A stretch of 64,000 bases of DNA from Ostrinia nubilalis (GCF_963855985.1 NC_087106.1:5501001-5565000), one strand, 5' to 3'; positions 10,792 through 22,467 are shown, counted from the first letter of the stretch. Translations and numbers: made by a program. Notes: a model not told the origin generated them from the sequence alone.

Positions 10792-13700
10792 TTACGAGTT
10801 CACTTCTCCAGTGTATTGTATACCGTAATTACAAATATAGTTCTGGAAGTACGCATAGAAGAAAAATGGGCCTTTGGTGAGCAGCAACTCCTGGACCATG
10901 GTGGGGATGTCGGCTGAGAAGGCAGCGTAGTAGTTGGAGACGATTGGGTCTGAAAATTAAATGTAATAATGAAGTATGTTGGTAAAACTAGCCATATCTA
11001 GAATGATTAATTCATTACAACGTACATCTATTTCTACTATTTTTATACCGATCTTGTCGCGATTTTGTGAAAATTATTGTCAGGTTGCAAATAGCACACA
11101 AGATATTTTTTGTGCTTATTGTCCGTGAGATATCTTTTCTGAAAGAATACTGAAACCTTTGCTTTAGGATATCAGAATAGTCCGGTATAAAACCACAGAT
11201 GAGCTTGTCATCATCATAATAAGATTTTAATCTCTACTGTAGGACACTTCCTAATTTAACAGATAAAGGAGGATTTGACTTAAACACTCCCCACGCTGCC
11301 CTGACCAGACGGGTTGGAGAAGCCTAATGTTCGCATATTAATTCTCCTAAAGTCGCCTCTTACGACATCTATCATCTTTCGACTCTTATCACCATTCTCT
11401 AACTGAATTGACGAACCATTTATGAAGTTTAACCGCCTCTGTGGTCTAGTGGTAAGACCACCTGCTTCAGACGCAGAGGTCCCGGTTAGATTCCCAGTGG
11501 GGGCAGATGTTTCTGTTCGGTTTGGTTGGTGGTAGGGCTTGTTCTAAGTCCGCCTGGCTAGCTACCACCATCTTACCTAAGTCTGTCGCCATAACAATGT
11601 TAACAGCACTATTGCGTTCCGGCAGTTAGAGGTAAGATAGCCAGTTCCTCCGTGGTTGAGGATTCCGGGTGAAGCTCGCTTCCACCTTCGGCCTGATCGT
11701 CACTTACCATCAGATGAGATACAGGCCAAGAGCTTCCTCGTAGTGGATAAAAAAAAAGTCAATAGTAGACTGATGATGATGAGTTACCTGAACTGTTCGA
11801 AATATTCGGCCCAACCTCAAGTGTTGGGTGCGCGTTAGTGTTGTAGGAGCTAATGTGAGCTGCGTCTATCCCTGTGCGGCCCTCCCTTGGAATGATCGCA
11901 GTCAGTTCGGCGGCTGTAACATTTAAAAAAAAAACAATTTTTAGTAACTACTTTTAATACTTAAAATAGCACAATTTAATTTAGCAAGAGAATGACGTCA
12001 CGACACCATATCTTTTGCCTTCGATTTCCCTAGGATCCCATCAACAGATCCTGATTTAGTGACAATGGGACCACATCAGTGTACTCTATCGAACAAAAAA
12101 ATAATTTTGAAAATCGGTCCACAATTGACGGAGTAATAGGTGGACATAGTTAAATAGAAAAAAAAAACATACAGCCAAACAATTCCCTTGCTAGTCTATA
12201 CTCAGTGGGTAACCCTCGATATTACTTCTTTCAATTAGTTCTTATATAAATTTTATTAATTAGTACACAATTTTGGAGTCCCAGAAGGCCCAAGGGTTTT
12301 TTAGGACTCTTCATTAAAATATAGTGTACATTTTCCTATACTAGATGAAATAATTCAAATATTGGGTCTACCCAAAGCCTCCTCAGCTCAACGATCAGAG
12401 CAGTTACCCAGTCGAAAGGTCTTAAATTCAGTTCCTGCGAGTTCAGTTCAGTTCCAGAGACAATCTGATACTTACAGTATGTAGAATTGATAGAGTCCTC
12501 AACATACACAGGCTCTCTGCCTCTCAGGTCGATCCTCACGAGTCCATGAGGCGTGTAGAGGTTCATTACCTCGAAGCTGATGGACAATACGAGGTTTTTG
12601 GTTTCTTCGTTTATGCTGAAACATAATAAGACAAATTGTATCAAACTAGCTACAATCCGGTCGAGCTAACTGCGCACCAGGCTGCCGTGACGTCACATTG
12701 GCGCTCTGGTACATGACTTAACATAAGTCATCAACCTTGCTCACACACCGAGGTATTGAAAAGAAAGAAAGAAAAACATTTATTTTGATTCGAACATAAA
12801 TTAAATTACACAGTTTGATTATAAAATGGTTACCACTCAGCATATTGTGTTGTCATGTTTTGTCATAATATATCTCGAAGCGCACTTAAAAAGGGCCAAT
12901 TACGAAATCAGCTCACTTAATTTAGCGCACCTAAACTGCTCCTCGAAGGGCACCTTTTAGGTGCATTAATAAAACGGGACTATTCCCACCTCTCGTTCCC
13001 ACCACTGCAACTCCTGTGTAGCCAGGATCTACAGCTTGACCGCCATAAAAACCCAACCAATAATGGTCAAGTTTGTCCCGGGGGAAAGTTAAACTATCAT
13101 TGGACCCGCAACGAAATTACTCAGAAGAACATTTATTTATTTATTTACACTTTTGCACATACAATTGTACAGTGGCGGAGCGAACATAGGAGGAGTTCGA
13201 AATTAAGGTTCGACTTCGTGCATTAATGAAATCAGCGCACCTAATGTCGTGCACTTGAACGAAATTACATTGAATAGTGTCGAAAACAACTTACTAGAAT
13301 TCTTTAATTGTTGAACCCTGGAACGTAACCTCAGCTTCTGACGAGGTGAGAGTGCCATTTACTTTGGGCACATAAGCGACGTTCTTCAGGTTTTTTATCG
13401 ACTCTCCATCCTCATGACTCACTTTTCTGCAGTTGGTATGGGAGAAGAAATTCCGAATACATTCTAGTTCCAGCGATTCACAAGGGTAAGTGAAATTGGT
13501 GCTATTGCTGCTATCTGAAAATTTTATTCTCTTTAAGTTACTCGTATGTATTGCCCTATAATAATTAATGTGATTTTGGTCTACTTCGTTCGTTTCAGCC
13601 ATATAACGTCCACTGCTGGACAAAGGTCTCCCCCGAGGATTTCCATAACGATCGGTCCTGTGCTGAACGCATCCCATGACTTTCACCAAATCTTCAGATT

Positions 13701-16700
13701 TGGTCTACTTACAGGTATATTTTGTACCACCAAATGGATCAAATATATTGTTATATAAAAAAATACCTCAATCGATTTTATATTAAGCATAAAATAATTT
13801 AAAAAAACACTCACCTTGTCCATATACGAGTACACCAACCAAAAGAAAAAGATACAGAATTCTGTACCCCCAGTGAAAAGGGATCTAACTCGACTTAGAT
13901 CAAAATTGACTTTATAACATAATGTGAATCTCTGAAAAATTAGCTATTTTTGTATCTAATCGGTATGTTTCTACGACGTATAGAAAAGAAAATAAGTTTG
14001 TGCCAAATGATACAAGTAAGGCTTTGTGAACCAATTTTGAGTTTTCTTTCGTGTAAATTGATACATGTCTACTTTTAACAAAGTGTACCGGAGGCTCCTT
14101 TCACTTTTTTATTGTGTCAAGAGGTATGACTCGTGTTACTACTTTTTACACGATTGAAGTTGTTCAGATTGAGTTTGTGATTAACAATATAAGATGACTC
14201 ATATTAATATACACAAAAAAAACTATGTATTGTTGGTTGGTGAAAAAGAATGTAACTTAATTTATAGCACAAAAAGTAAAAGACAAAAGATTATTTATTT
14301 TGTGTATAATGATTCAATTAGACTAATACCATTAACCACAAAAGTTTCGTACATGTGTAAAATGTTATAAGTTACTTAGATCAAAAACATTTGAAAATCG
14401 CAACTAATAATTTGGTTAATTATTTGGTGTAAAATGATATAACTTAGCCCAAACGTCAGATTAAAGGAAAAAATAATGTCGTAGTTTATAAATCAAAGAA
14501 TTTAAGTTAATAGTTTTAATAAATAATGGTGAACATCTACTAGTAAAACATATAATTGAATTCATAGTGCCGTTGTCAATAAAAGTACTTAATAAGTGCA
14601 TTATCGAATTTACAAGAGCTCCAACTACCAGAACTCTTTATAAACAAAACTTATCACCTTTGACAACAAATTGACCTGGGAGAGTCATTTCGAGAACAAA
14701 ATAAAAATGGCCTGTATAGCATTCCATCAGTGCAAGAGACTCATTGGTAGTAGATGAGGTCTCAACCCAAAAATAACACTTTGGCTCTACACGTTGGTTA
14801 TAATAATATAGCCCTCTTACACATATTATTATGGATCACTTGTGTGGTCGCACAGAACACAACTATCCACAGCAAGATCAAAACTCCAAAGCCTGCAACG
14901 CCTAGTAAGCATAGCGGCCACTAGTTGTATGAAAACCACTCCATCGACATCACTTGAGAACCTTCTGAATCTTAGATCTTTAGACCTCTTCATTCAGGAG
15001 GAAGTGCAAGCAGCCGCTCTAAGACTTAAAAGTAAGAACGGCATATAGAAGCAAAACAAGGAGACAGGACATTCCACGATCCTGCACAAAACCCTAATAA
15101 AAGTAATACCTCTCACCGAGGCACCCGTCGACAGAATTCCCTGTGTTCACATCTTCGACTGGAGATATAATATCCAGCTTACAGCGGAAACGCAAGATTG
15201 CTCTGGAATCAATGAAGTTAGGATATACACTGACGGCTCCAAAACCCAAAAAGGTACGGGAGCTGGTGTCTTCTCGAATTACCTAAATATACTAAGAATA
15301 TCAACATCACTAGATAAACACAATACAATTTTCCAAGCAGAATGCAATCAGCACAGGCGGTTGCAACCATAGACATCCGAGGTCTGAATATAAAAATAAT
15401 CTCAGATAGTGCAAGCAATACAAAGCAACTTAATATACTACATTATAATACTTATATTGGAATGCCATGACGCGCTCCTAAGTCATTGCAGACGCAAATG
15501 GCGTTATCCTGCACTCCTGTGGATCAAAGGGCACAGTAACTCCTTGAGCAACGACGCAGCAGATGAACTGGCCAGAAGGGGATCGTACACGACGGTATTT
15601 GGTCCGGAACATTTATAATGCCGATACCATAAGCACAGATCAAGACCTGGCTGCGCTCCAAAATAGAAAAATAACACCACACAGAATGGAAAGATTGTGA
15701 AAGATGCGGGCAAACAAAAGATGCAGTTGTGGATAAACAGGGACAACATCCGCAAGGTCCTAAGTGTAATAACAGGTATGTTAAACAAACACCTACACAA
15801 TATAGCTGTTACAGACAGCCGGATATGGATGGATAGTCTACTGTGCAGAAGATGCATGGAGGCAGAAGAAAAACCGCAGCACGTGCACAAGTAGTGCACA
15901 AGCGTAGCAGATCAACAGGCTCAAATTCTCCAATCACCAGGGTCGCTGCAGAAGGCCTGTAGCGACCTAGGTAGGCTGCTGCTACCTGGGGGATCTGGAG
16001 TGGTTGAAATAGGAAGATAAACTACAAATAGCGCACAATGGTTTAATCAAAAGGCTAAGTGCAATATTCGATTGCCCTGCAAAACTACGAAAGGCCTTAT
16101 AATGGATACTATGTATAAAGTAAATAATTATGTAAATGGCATGTGTGGTTGGACTTTATCTGCTTAGCTCGCAAGTATAACATGTCTTGTTAATTCATGT
16201 CTCTATTGATTTAAGAAGATTCCCGCCTTAGGCAGTTCGATTTTTTCAAGTTATTTATGATTTAAGAAGAGGCTGACAAGGGTGGCTAAATTTCTTGCAC
16301 TGCTTCTTCTTAGCACTGGCCCATTTAAGTCCCAAAATAAAAGTAGGGTTCAAGTAATACTAGGACGTGTTAAAGGGCTTTTTAAAAGCCTCTTTGTTGA
16401 AAACAAATGCATTTTATGACTTTACTTTTATATTATCCTTCTGGAGCCAAAAGGCAATCAATATAGCTTGACATCATCATTTCTGGTCCAGAGTTTGATT
16501 CCTAATAGGGTAATTGTAGAAAACAAACTTTTCTCTGTCTTCTGTCTAATTAATTGATGTGAAACCATTGTTGTTTCTGGTCTTTATTACACAACTGCTT
16601 CAGCTATACTTACTTTAAAATAGGAGATAATGTATGTGATTTAGGCCGATATAATTCATGGTATATGGTGTAATAATTAATAAAATAGTAGTTTCAGATC

Positions 16701-17346
16701 AGAATAAACATTTAAGGAGTAAATAATTAGAATTCAGTCTCAAATTCTAGCCTTATTCCTTTACAATCGCCACTTATATCACTTTACACATAGTTATTTG
16801 GATACTTAGATCGCTGTTATGTTAGTTAGATCAGTTTACACATTTTTTTTCTCACCACAAAATTGGTGTATATTGATATAAGTAAAAAATTTTGGACGAT
16901 TTACCCTAAATAACCTGAAATAATGATTCCTCATAGTGTAATTACTTATGTTTGTTTTACAACTTTTTCTAAAATTGAAGAAACAAAAAATTATCAACAG
17001 AAATGGCGGAAAATGTATCACTTTACACTTGTTAGCGTGTGGTCAATTCAGTGTGGTGTAAAATGATTTATGTCACATTACATCACTTTACACGAATGTA
17101 AAGTTGTCGTGCATGGTGATATAACTGTGTTTTTATTTAATTACGAAAAAACCACATGCTATATTTCCCAAACTGGCACACTGCCTAATTATACCTAACA
17201 TTACCTTTCACCTAAAAAATATTTCACCAAGTTATCTCTAATAGCGATGAAGCAGGATTTTTTTTAACTTCAAATGCGATTTCCCAAAAATCACCATTTT
17301 CGACTTAACTCCCTTTTCACTGGGGGTACAGAATTGTTCCGCCCAT
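10792..17346 (-). CDS. Fibrohexamerin (P25)-like gene C, signal exon interrupted by a transposon
   Basis: Exons 2-5 are intact: 13514-13295, 12615-12476, 11913-11788, 10949-10792. They encode the usual Cys domain (YPCESLELECIRNFF), NGT and NST sequons and a YFQNYICNYGIQYTGEVNS end. Exon 1 is split: 17346-17336 carries the ATG and first codons, and 13861-13815 carries the rest, separated by a 3.47-kb insertion flanked by an AATT duplication. Without the insertion and one AATT copy, exon 1 would be 58 bp, in phase, and close to gene D's signal exon; total 233 aa. Read through unspliced, the frame stops at a TGA nine codons in, so the copy is either a recent pseudogene or depends on splicing out the insert. 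No stop codon has accumulated in exons 2-5. Intron 4 contains a tRNA-derived SINE. Confidence 0.7.
11438..11725 (+). mobile_element. tRNA-derived SINE in gene C intron 4
   Basis: The head reads CTGTGGTCTAGTGGTAAGAC (box A-like), then GGTCCCGGTTAGATTCCCAG (degenerate box B), followed by a body with GTCCGCCTGGCTAGCTACCA and a 3' part CGGGTGAAGCTCGCTTCCAC. A near-complete copy is at 58495-58750; 3' halves are at 29127-29265 and 41810-41925. Confidence 0.8.
12760..12960 (-). repeat. Antisense retroelement 3'-tail fragment
   Basis: GAAAGAAAGAAAGAAAAAC followed by ATTTATTTTGATTC is the complement of a tail seen at LINE/SINE ends. It lies in gene C intron 2, just upstream of exon 3. Confidence 0.35.
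12976..13130 (+). repeat. Interspersed repeat RepA
   Basis: Full-looking copy from GGGACTATTCCCACCTC to GGACCCGCAACGAAATTA, in gene C intron 2. Confidence 0.7.
13594..13690 (-). repeat. LINE C-terminal fragment (type 2)
   Basis: CAGCCATATAACGTCCACTG to CCATGACTTTCACCAAATC matches 52583-52680 and 54785-55020. Read on the minus strand in the better copy it gives the Gly-Arg-Pro-Pro-Thr-Arg-Trp-type tail of lepidopteran non-LTR ORFs. It lies in gene C intron 1. Confidence 0.5.
14650..15900 (+). pseudogene. Decayed LINE fragment: end of reverse transcriptase and RNase H domain
   Basis: Translated in shifting frames, this stretch shows the region following the RT domain (SLVWSHRTQLSTARSKLQSL, then LLNLRSLDLFIQEEVQAAAL). 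An RNase HI domain follows: YTDGSKT and GAGVFS near 15220, FQAEC near 15335, ISDS near 15400, WIKGHSNSLSNDAADELARR near 15520-15580. The acidic RNase H residues are visible, but stops and frameshifts break the frame. RNase H after RT suggests an I/R1/Loa-type non-LTR element. It lies wholly inside the DNA transposon that interrupts gene C. Confidence 0.7.
16255..16400 (+). repeat. LINE 3'-end fragment
   Basis: GAGGCTGACAAGGGTGGCTA through GGACGTGTTAAAGGGCTTTT recurs in diverged form at 37680-37845, and inverted at 31155-31275 and 49505-49620. It looks like a non-LTR 3' tail. Confidence 0.5.
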
Positions 17347-19175
17347 TTTGTGTATCGTCCCAACGCTTATTCTTTCTGACATAAAGAATTTATCTTTATT
17401 CTTGTCTTTTATAGGAAGATGATATCACATGATTATATGACGTAGTTTAAATTCAGAAGTATTGGAACTAATTAAAATAACAGTAGCTATTTGTATTATT
17501 ATACTATACCTATATTTAAAATGAGAAGGTACGAACTCTGTACGTTAGTTTTTTACGATTATAAGTTATAAAAAACAGATTTTGATCAAATTTGGTATAC
17601 CGATAGTTTGGGACCCAGAAAAAAACTGGGATAGTTTTTATCCCGGTTTTAGTAAGAGAAATGAACACATTAAAGTCGAAAAATGGTTGAGACGTGTTAA
17701 AGGCCCTTTAGTACTGAATAAATGATTTGATTTGATTTGATTTGAATCTTTCTGTGACAGGATGATCACGCGGGAAGAGCCGCGGGCAAAGCTAGTTTAT
17801 TTTTTATGTAAATAACTTCCACGCTACATTACTTCCACAATAGATTATGTAGTTATTTTTAAATGACAATCGTTTCTATTACAATTCTTGTCTACATCAG
17901 GCACGCCTACATTTTTGGTGCGAAATATCACCTTGTAGACAGTGTGTGTGTTTCCAGTGATGAGACATGGTTCCAAAACGTGACCTTTAGAAGTCCTATA
18001 GTTAGCTATAGGACTCATAAAGAATCTCAAAGATGCACAGTGTGCGATGAAGGCCAAGGATAGCCCGAAGGATTTGCAAGCTGAAGTGGCAATGGGCAAT
18101 GCACATAGTACGCAGAAATGACGGCCGATGGTGCAGCAAGGTTTTGGAGTGGAGACCACAAATCGGAAAACGCAGCGTGTGACGTCCAACCACAAGGTGG
18201 ACCGACGACCTCATAAAGGTCGGAAGCAGAAGCGGACGCAGGAAGGCGCTGGATTCAGGCCGCTGCCAACCGGGCGATGTGGAAATCATTGGTGGAGGCC
18301 TATGTTCAATAGTGGATGTCCTGTTGCTTAAATGATGATGATAATGAAGAAAACACGATGAAGCACCTTATTAACTTTTTATATAATGCCACACTTGTTG
18401 TGCTGACGTCTGTATTAATTTGGTATTTTTACTCAGTTGTGCAAATATAATTTTTATAACTTGCGTCAAAAAAAATTCGACGTTTATAACTTTAGTTACG
18501 TCTGCGTTTGTTGTAAAAATTTCTGTATATTTTAATAATTTGTAAATAAAAGAAACTAAAAATACTCGTTCATATTACTGATATTATTGAAAGTAGAATA
18601 AGTATTAGACTGAGTAGAGCATATAAATTCTATGCAATGTAACGTACTTACGAGGTGTTGCTGTTTGTACTAGCAATTAAATATCTAAATATATAAAAGG
18701 AGAAACTGACTGACTGACTGACAGATCAACGCACAGCCTAAACGGCTAAACGTAGGCACTTGAAATTTGGAAGGGACGTAGCTTAGGTACCGTAGAGGTG
18801 CACTAAGAAAGGAATTCCCGAAATTCCCACGGGAACGGGAATTAGCGGGAAAAACGGGATTCACGCGTACGAAGTCGCGGGCGGCCGCTAGTAACTTATA
18901 CAGTTGTACCAAATTGTAAATGAAACATAGCTAACATTTTATTATTTTTTGCTTCAAAAAAAAACTGTAACCAAAAATGTAAATTGTCTTATTAGAATTA
19001 GAATTGAATTTGTTCATAATTATCGCAACTATGTATTTGAACTACAAAAGATCTATAATGTTGACATATCCAATTAAAAAACAGTTAAGTATTGGTTGAC
19101 AGTACAAAACAGTTAATATTAAGTAGTACTTTTAAAACAAAAGTAGGAATAATTATGATAGTTTATTAAATACTT
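17347..19175. other. Intergenic, gene D to gene C: gene C promoter plus LINE remnants
   Basis: After the gene C promoter (to about 17520) there is a LINE 3' tail ending in a TTTGA-type repeat (17690-17750), a LINE C-terminal fragment on the minus strand (about 17995-18330), and a LINE end with TGAC repeats (18690-18895). No gene is supported. Confidence 0.55.
17406..17413 (-). promoter_or_regulatory. TATA box of gene C, now upstream of the transposon
   Basis: TATAAAAG lies 60 bp upstream of the gene C ATG. The sequence, the spacing and about 150 bp of flank match the promoter of gene D (TATA at 21827), so this is the original gene C promoter. It still adjoins the ATG, but the rest of exon 1 is 3.47 kb further on. 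Confidence 0.6.
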
Positions 19176-21767
19176 TTACAATGGGTATTCTCCGGTATAT
19201 TCTATGCCATAATCACAAATATAGTTCTGGAAGTACACATAAAAGAAGTAGGGGGCCTTGGTGAGCAGCAACTCCTGGACTTCTGTGGGGATGTCATCAA
19301 GCAAGGCAGCGTAGAAGTTGGCGACAACTGGATCTGAAAACGAAATAAGGGATTTATTTTTAATATGTTTCGTTCTTAGCCCGACGGATTAGCCAGCTGA
19401 AGTGGCAATGGACAGGGCACATAGTACGCAGAACTGACGGCCGATGGGGCAGCAAGGTTCTGGAGTGGAGGCCGCGTACCGGAAAACGCAGCGTGGGACG
19501 TCCACCCACAAGGTGGACCGACGACATCATAAAGGTAGCAGGAAAGCGGTCCACCTTGTGGGTGGACATCCCCCGCTGCATTTTCCGGTACGCGGCCTCC
19601 ACTCCAGAACCTTGCTGCCCCATCGGCCGTCAGTTCTGCGTACTATGTGCCCTGCCCATATTTTAATTAATGTACTTTTAACATATTATGATTTGTTATT
19701 CATAAATGTGACTTACTTGAACTGTTTGAAATGTTCGGCCCAACTGCAATAGGTGGGTACGGGTTAGTATTGTAGGAGCTTATGTGAGCTTCCTTTATCC
19801 CTCTCTTGCCCTCCCATGGAATGATTGCTGTGAGTTCACCGGCTATAACATTATTTCAAAATATTTTAGTAGGTATAGTTAACAACTGGATTAGCCGAGA
19901 GCCGAACGCTGGTTCGAACTCTGAGGGCTTACGTCCGTATTCACAAACGATGCTTGCTTAAGTGAAACAGAAAATCGAACGCACAGCGTTGAATAGAGCT
20001 ATGTGATTGGTTCGTGTGTCACCCTATGCGTCCACGCGCACTGTGAGACCTCATAGTAATGTTTGTGAATACGGGCGTTTGTGTGAGTTTACATCAAACG
20101 TTGTCACTAGTGAGCGCGTAAAAAATGTCATTAAATGTATGACGGATTGTACAGCGCCCCTAGCGGAAACTTTCAAGAACCAACATTTTCATATATTTTT
20201 TTAACGCGCTCACTAATGAGAACGTTTAACTTTAATGTAAACTCACACTAAGCCTTCTGATGTCCTCTGAACTATTTGTGGTAAACCAACTTACAACACA
20301 AGCAAATAAGCAGGAGAGGTAATAGTTTTAACTCGTGGAACATCACGTCCCATCTCACGTCTTACCTACCATCGCCGGCGCGATCATAGGCCAATGACAG
20401 GTCGCGCGGACTGTCATGGGTCGCGCGACCTGTCATTGACCTATGATCGCGCCGGCGATGGCGATCTGCACGCGTTGGTGTGGTTGAAGCTTTAGAGTTC
20501 GCATTAGATTTCTATTGTCTCGATTCACTGGTTTAAAGAATTAATTGGTGATAAAGATATTAAAAAAAATGTAAATGCTAACAGTATGTAGCGTTGACTT
20601 TGTCTTCAGCATACACCGGTTCTCGTCCTCTCTGGTTGATCCTCAGGTTGCCATGAGGCGAGTTGATGTTCATACCCTCGAAGTTAATGGACAGCACGAG
20701 GTTATTCGTATCTTTGTTTACACTGCAAAGAAAAAATAATTACCAGTCCATCACAGCTTCCCTGTAGGTACTATGAATCAAATGAGTTTCCTTATTTGTA
20801 CACAATTAATTAAATCACTAAATTCACAAATTTATTCAAGTTGAGTCAGATACCTGACTGTCCTACCTACTGTAATAAAATAAGTCAACAAATATACATT
20901 TTTTGACGTATTGTATCGTGAGACGCATCAGAACGGAATCGGTTTCATACATTTAGTATGCTACACGTTAGAAGTCATCACGACACAACACTGAAAAATG
21001 TAGCACACTTATCAAGTCGGAAAAGGATCAACACCGCCTTCGCCGTCATCGTCATCGCCTTTTGCGCGCTGTCAACCGCGAGGCGAGGCGTATTACGTTA
21101 CGGTGCGCACAGTGTGGATTTAGTGTGCGTTGCAGTATAGAGATTCATACAAAGAACACTGTCCGCCTCAAGTTGATACGGTAACTAAACCTTTCGGGTT
21201 GATAAGTGTGCTACATCCTTTATGCGTCACGCACAACCCAACACTTCACACAAATATAAATCCGCCATACCAATACTCTATACTCACTAGAATTTTGTAA
21301 TTGTTGAACCGTAGAATATAACTTCGACATCTGTGGAGATGAGAGTGCCATTTAACCTGGGCATATACGCGACGTTCATCTCCTTCTGGATTGACTCTCC
21401 ATCCTCATAACTGACTTCCCTACAGCCAGTATGTGAGAAATATTCGCGGATACAGTCCAAATCCAGCGACTCACAGGGGTAGGCGAAATTATTGGCACTG
21501 TCGCTGCTGTCTGAAAATTTTAATTACATAAGCCAATCAATGTTATTCCTACTGGATAAACTGTCCTCCTGAACATAGAATATTGCTTATAGAGTCTGTT
21601 ATTGCTGAAAAAGAAACATTAATAAATCGATCGCTAGCGATAATACTATAGTGATGGAGCAGACACTATTAGTAATAATGACATCAATATTACTGTCATT
21701 CCTTCCACCACTTACCTTGTCCATATACACCAATTAAAAGAAAAATAAAAATGATTGTACAGGCCAT
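19176..21767 (-). CDS. Fibrohexamerin (P25)-like secreted protein, gene D
   Basis: Exons 21767-21716, 21510-21288, 20722-20583, 19842-19717, 19333-19176; phases 1-2-1-1; 232 aa. The signal peptide is MACTIIFIFLLIGVYGQ. Exon 2 starts DSSDSANNF, then YPCESLDLDCIREYF, with Cys spacing as in gene C and an NGT sequon in the conserved position. Exon 3 ends NATY, exon 4 ends ISNSSS, and exon 5 gives YFQNYICDYGIEYTGEYPL. It is the nearest relative of gene C: the signal peptide, exon 4 and 5' flank all align. No defect is seen. A possible AATAAA lies about 10 bp after the stop. Intron 4 holds a head-to-head LINE fragment; intron 3 holds three MITEs and intron 2 one. The molecular role is inferred as for gene A. 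Confidence 0.78.
19395..19660. repeat. Head-to-head LINE C-terminal fragments in gene D intron 4
   Basis: CGGCCGATGGGGCAGCAAGG runs rightward from about 19439 and its complement returns at about 19610-19630. The arms of about 130 bp are nearly perfect. Each arm encodes part of the WRPRTGKRSVGRPPTRWTDD tail of a lepidopteran RTE-like LINE. Confidence 0.65.
19934..20077 (-). mobile_element. MITE family 1, inverted copy
   Basis: TTCACAAACGATGCTTGCTT to AATGTTTGTGAA, the reverse orientation of the copy at 8853. In gene D intron 3. Confidence 0.7.
20082..20252. mobile_element. Hairpin MITE family 5
   Basis: The arms are GTGTGAGTTTACATCAAACG and its complement; the centre holds GACGGATTGTACAGCGCCCC. 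A second copy is at 57357-57525. Confidence 0.75.
20362..20495. mobile_element. GC-rich hairpin MITE family 4
   Basis: A near-perfect palindrome around CATCGCCGGCGCGATCATAG and GACAGGTCGCGCG. A second copy is at 24078-24232. It is markedly more GC-rich than its surroundings. Confidence 0.75.
20945..21235. mobile_element. MITE family 7 in gene D intron 2
   Basis: GTCGGAAAAGGATCAACACC to AACCTTTCGGGTTGATAAGT. A related copy is at 57085-57350. The ends are inverted (TGTAGCACACTTATCA and TGATAAGTGTGCTACA). Confidence 0.65.
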
Positions 21768-21826
21768 TCTGAATATCGCCCCAACGCGTTTATTTTCTGA
21801 GTCGTGGAATTTTTCTTTATTTTTGT

Positions 21827-21834
21827 CTTTTATA
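21827..21834 (-). promoter_or_regulatory. TATA box of gene D
   Basis: TATAAAAG, 60 bp upstream of the gene D ATG; same sequence and spacing as the gene C promoter. Confidence 0.6.
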
Positions 21835-22467
21835 CGATCGATGTGTCAGTAACATAATTAAATTCAGAAGAATTTGCACTAATTAAAATTAATGAAAACA
21901 CACTACCATTAACATGTAAATGAAGTTTGCAGTTTGCACTATGTGGTTTTTTTTCATGACAATCGTTTAAAAATTATATATTTTTCAATATTGTAGCAGT
22001 AATGCTGCAAAGCAGCAGCAGATTTTCGACCAATTGAGATTAACTTTTGAACCGACTATCAAGGTAAATACAGTTAAATATTGAATATCCAATTGAAGTC
22101 AAAGACTATCTTAGCTCCGACTATCAACATCAAAATCAAAGAAATTTTAGTCAAGTTATAATATTATCGCCTAATATTGTCTGCGATCCTTGTAGTATAC
22201 ACCTTTGTAGTATACAAAGGTTTCCACGCTGGCAACGTAATATCTCGTAATATAGTCAAAACCATACATAAATATTACATCAGCAACATACCTAACTAAC
22301 TTAATTCCACGCACAATAATTATATTTTTATAATTTTTATACGATCTGGACAGCTCTAACAATAAAAAATATGGTAACTTGTTTCAATCGGTGGATTGAT
22401 AATTTTCTTGATAAAAATAAAACACTTATTTCCAAAAAAATATATTTTAATAATAAAAACAATTTTA
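21835..22467. other. Intergenic, gene E to gene D
   Basis: Gene D upstream flank (similar to that of gene C to about 21890), then AT-rich DNA with no recognised gene or repeat family. Confidence 0.45.

Larger units (their letters stand above)
13862..17331. mobile_element. 3.47-kb DNA transposon with terminal inverted repeats, inserted in gene C exon 1
   Basis: The ends CTGTACCCCCAGTGAAAAGG and its exact reverse complement are at the two boundaries. The direct repeat AATT flanks both sides (13858-13861 and 17332-17335) as a 4-bp target duplication. Subterminal regions carry repeated motifs like GTGTAAAATGATATAA in both orientations (near 14059, 14355, 14426, 16780, 16865, 17017, 17050 and 17085). 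No transposase was recognised, so the copy looks non-autonomous. The middle contains a decayed LINE fragment. The superfamily is not assigned; a 4-bp duplication and subterminal repeats fit several cut-and-paste groups. Confidence 0.82.
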
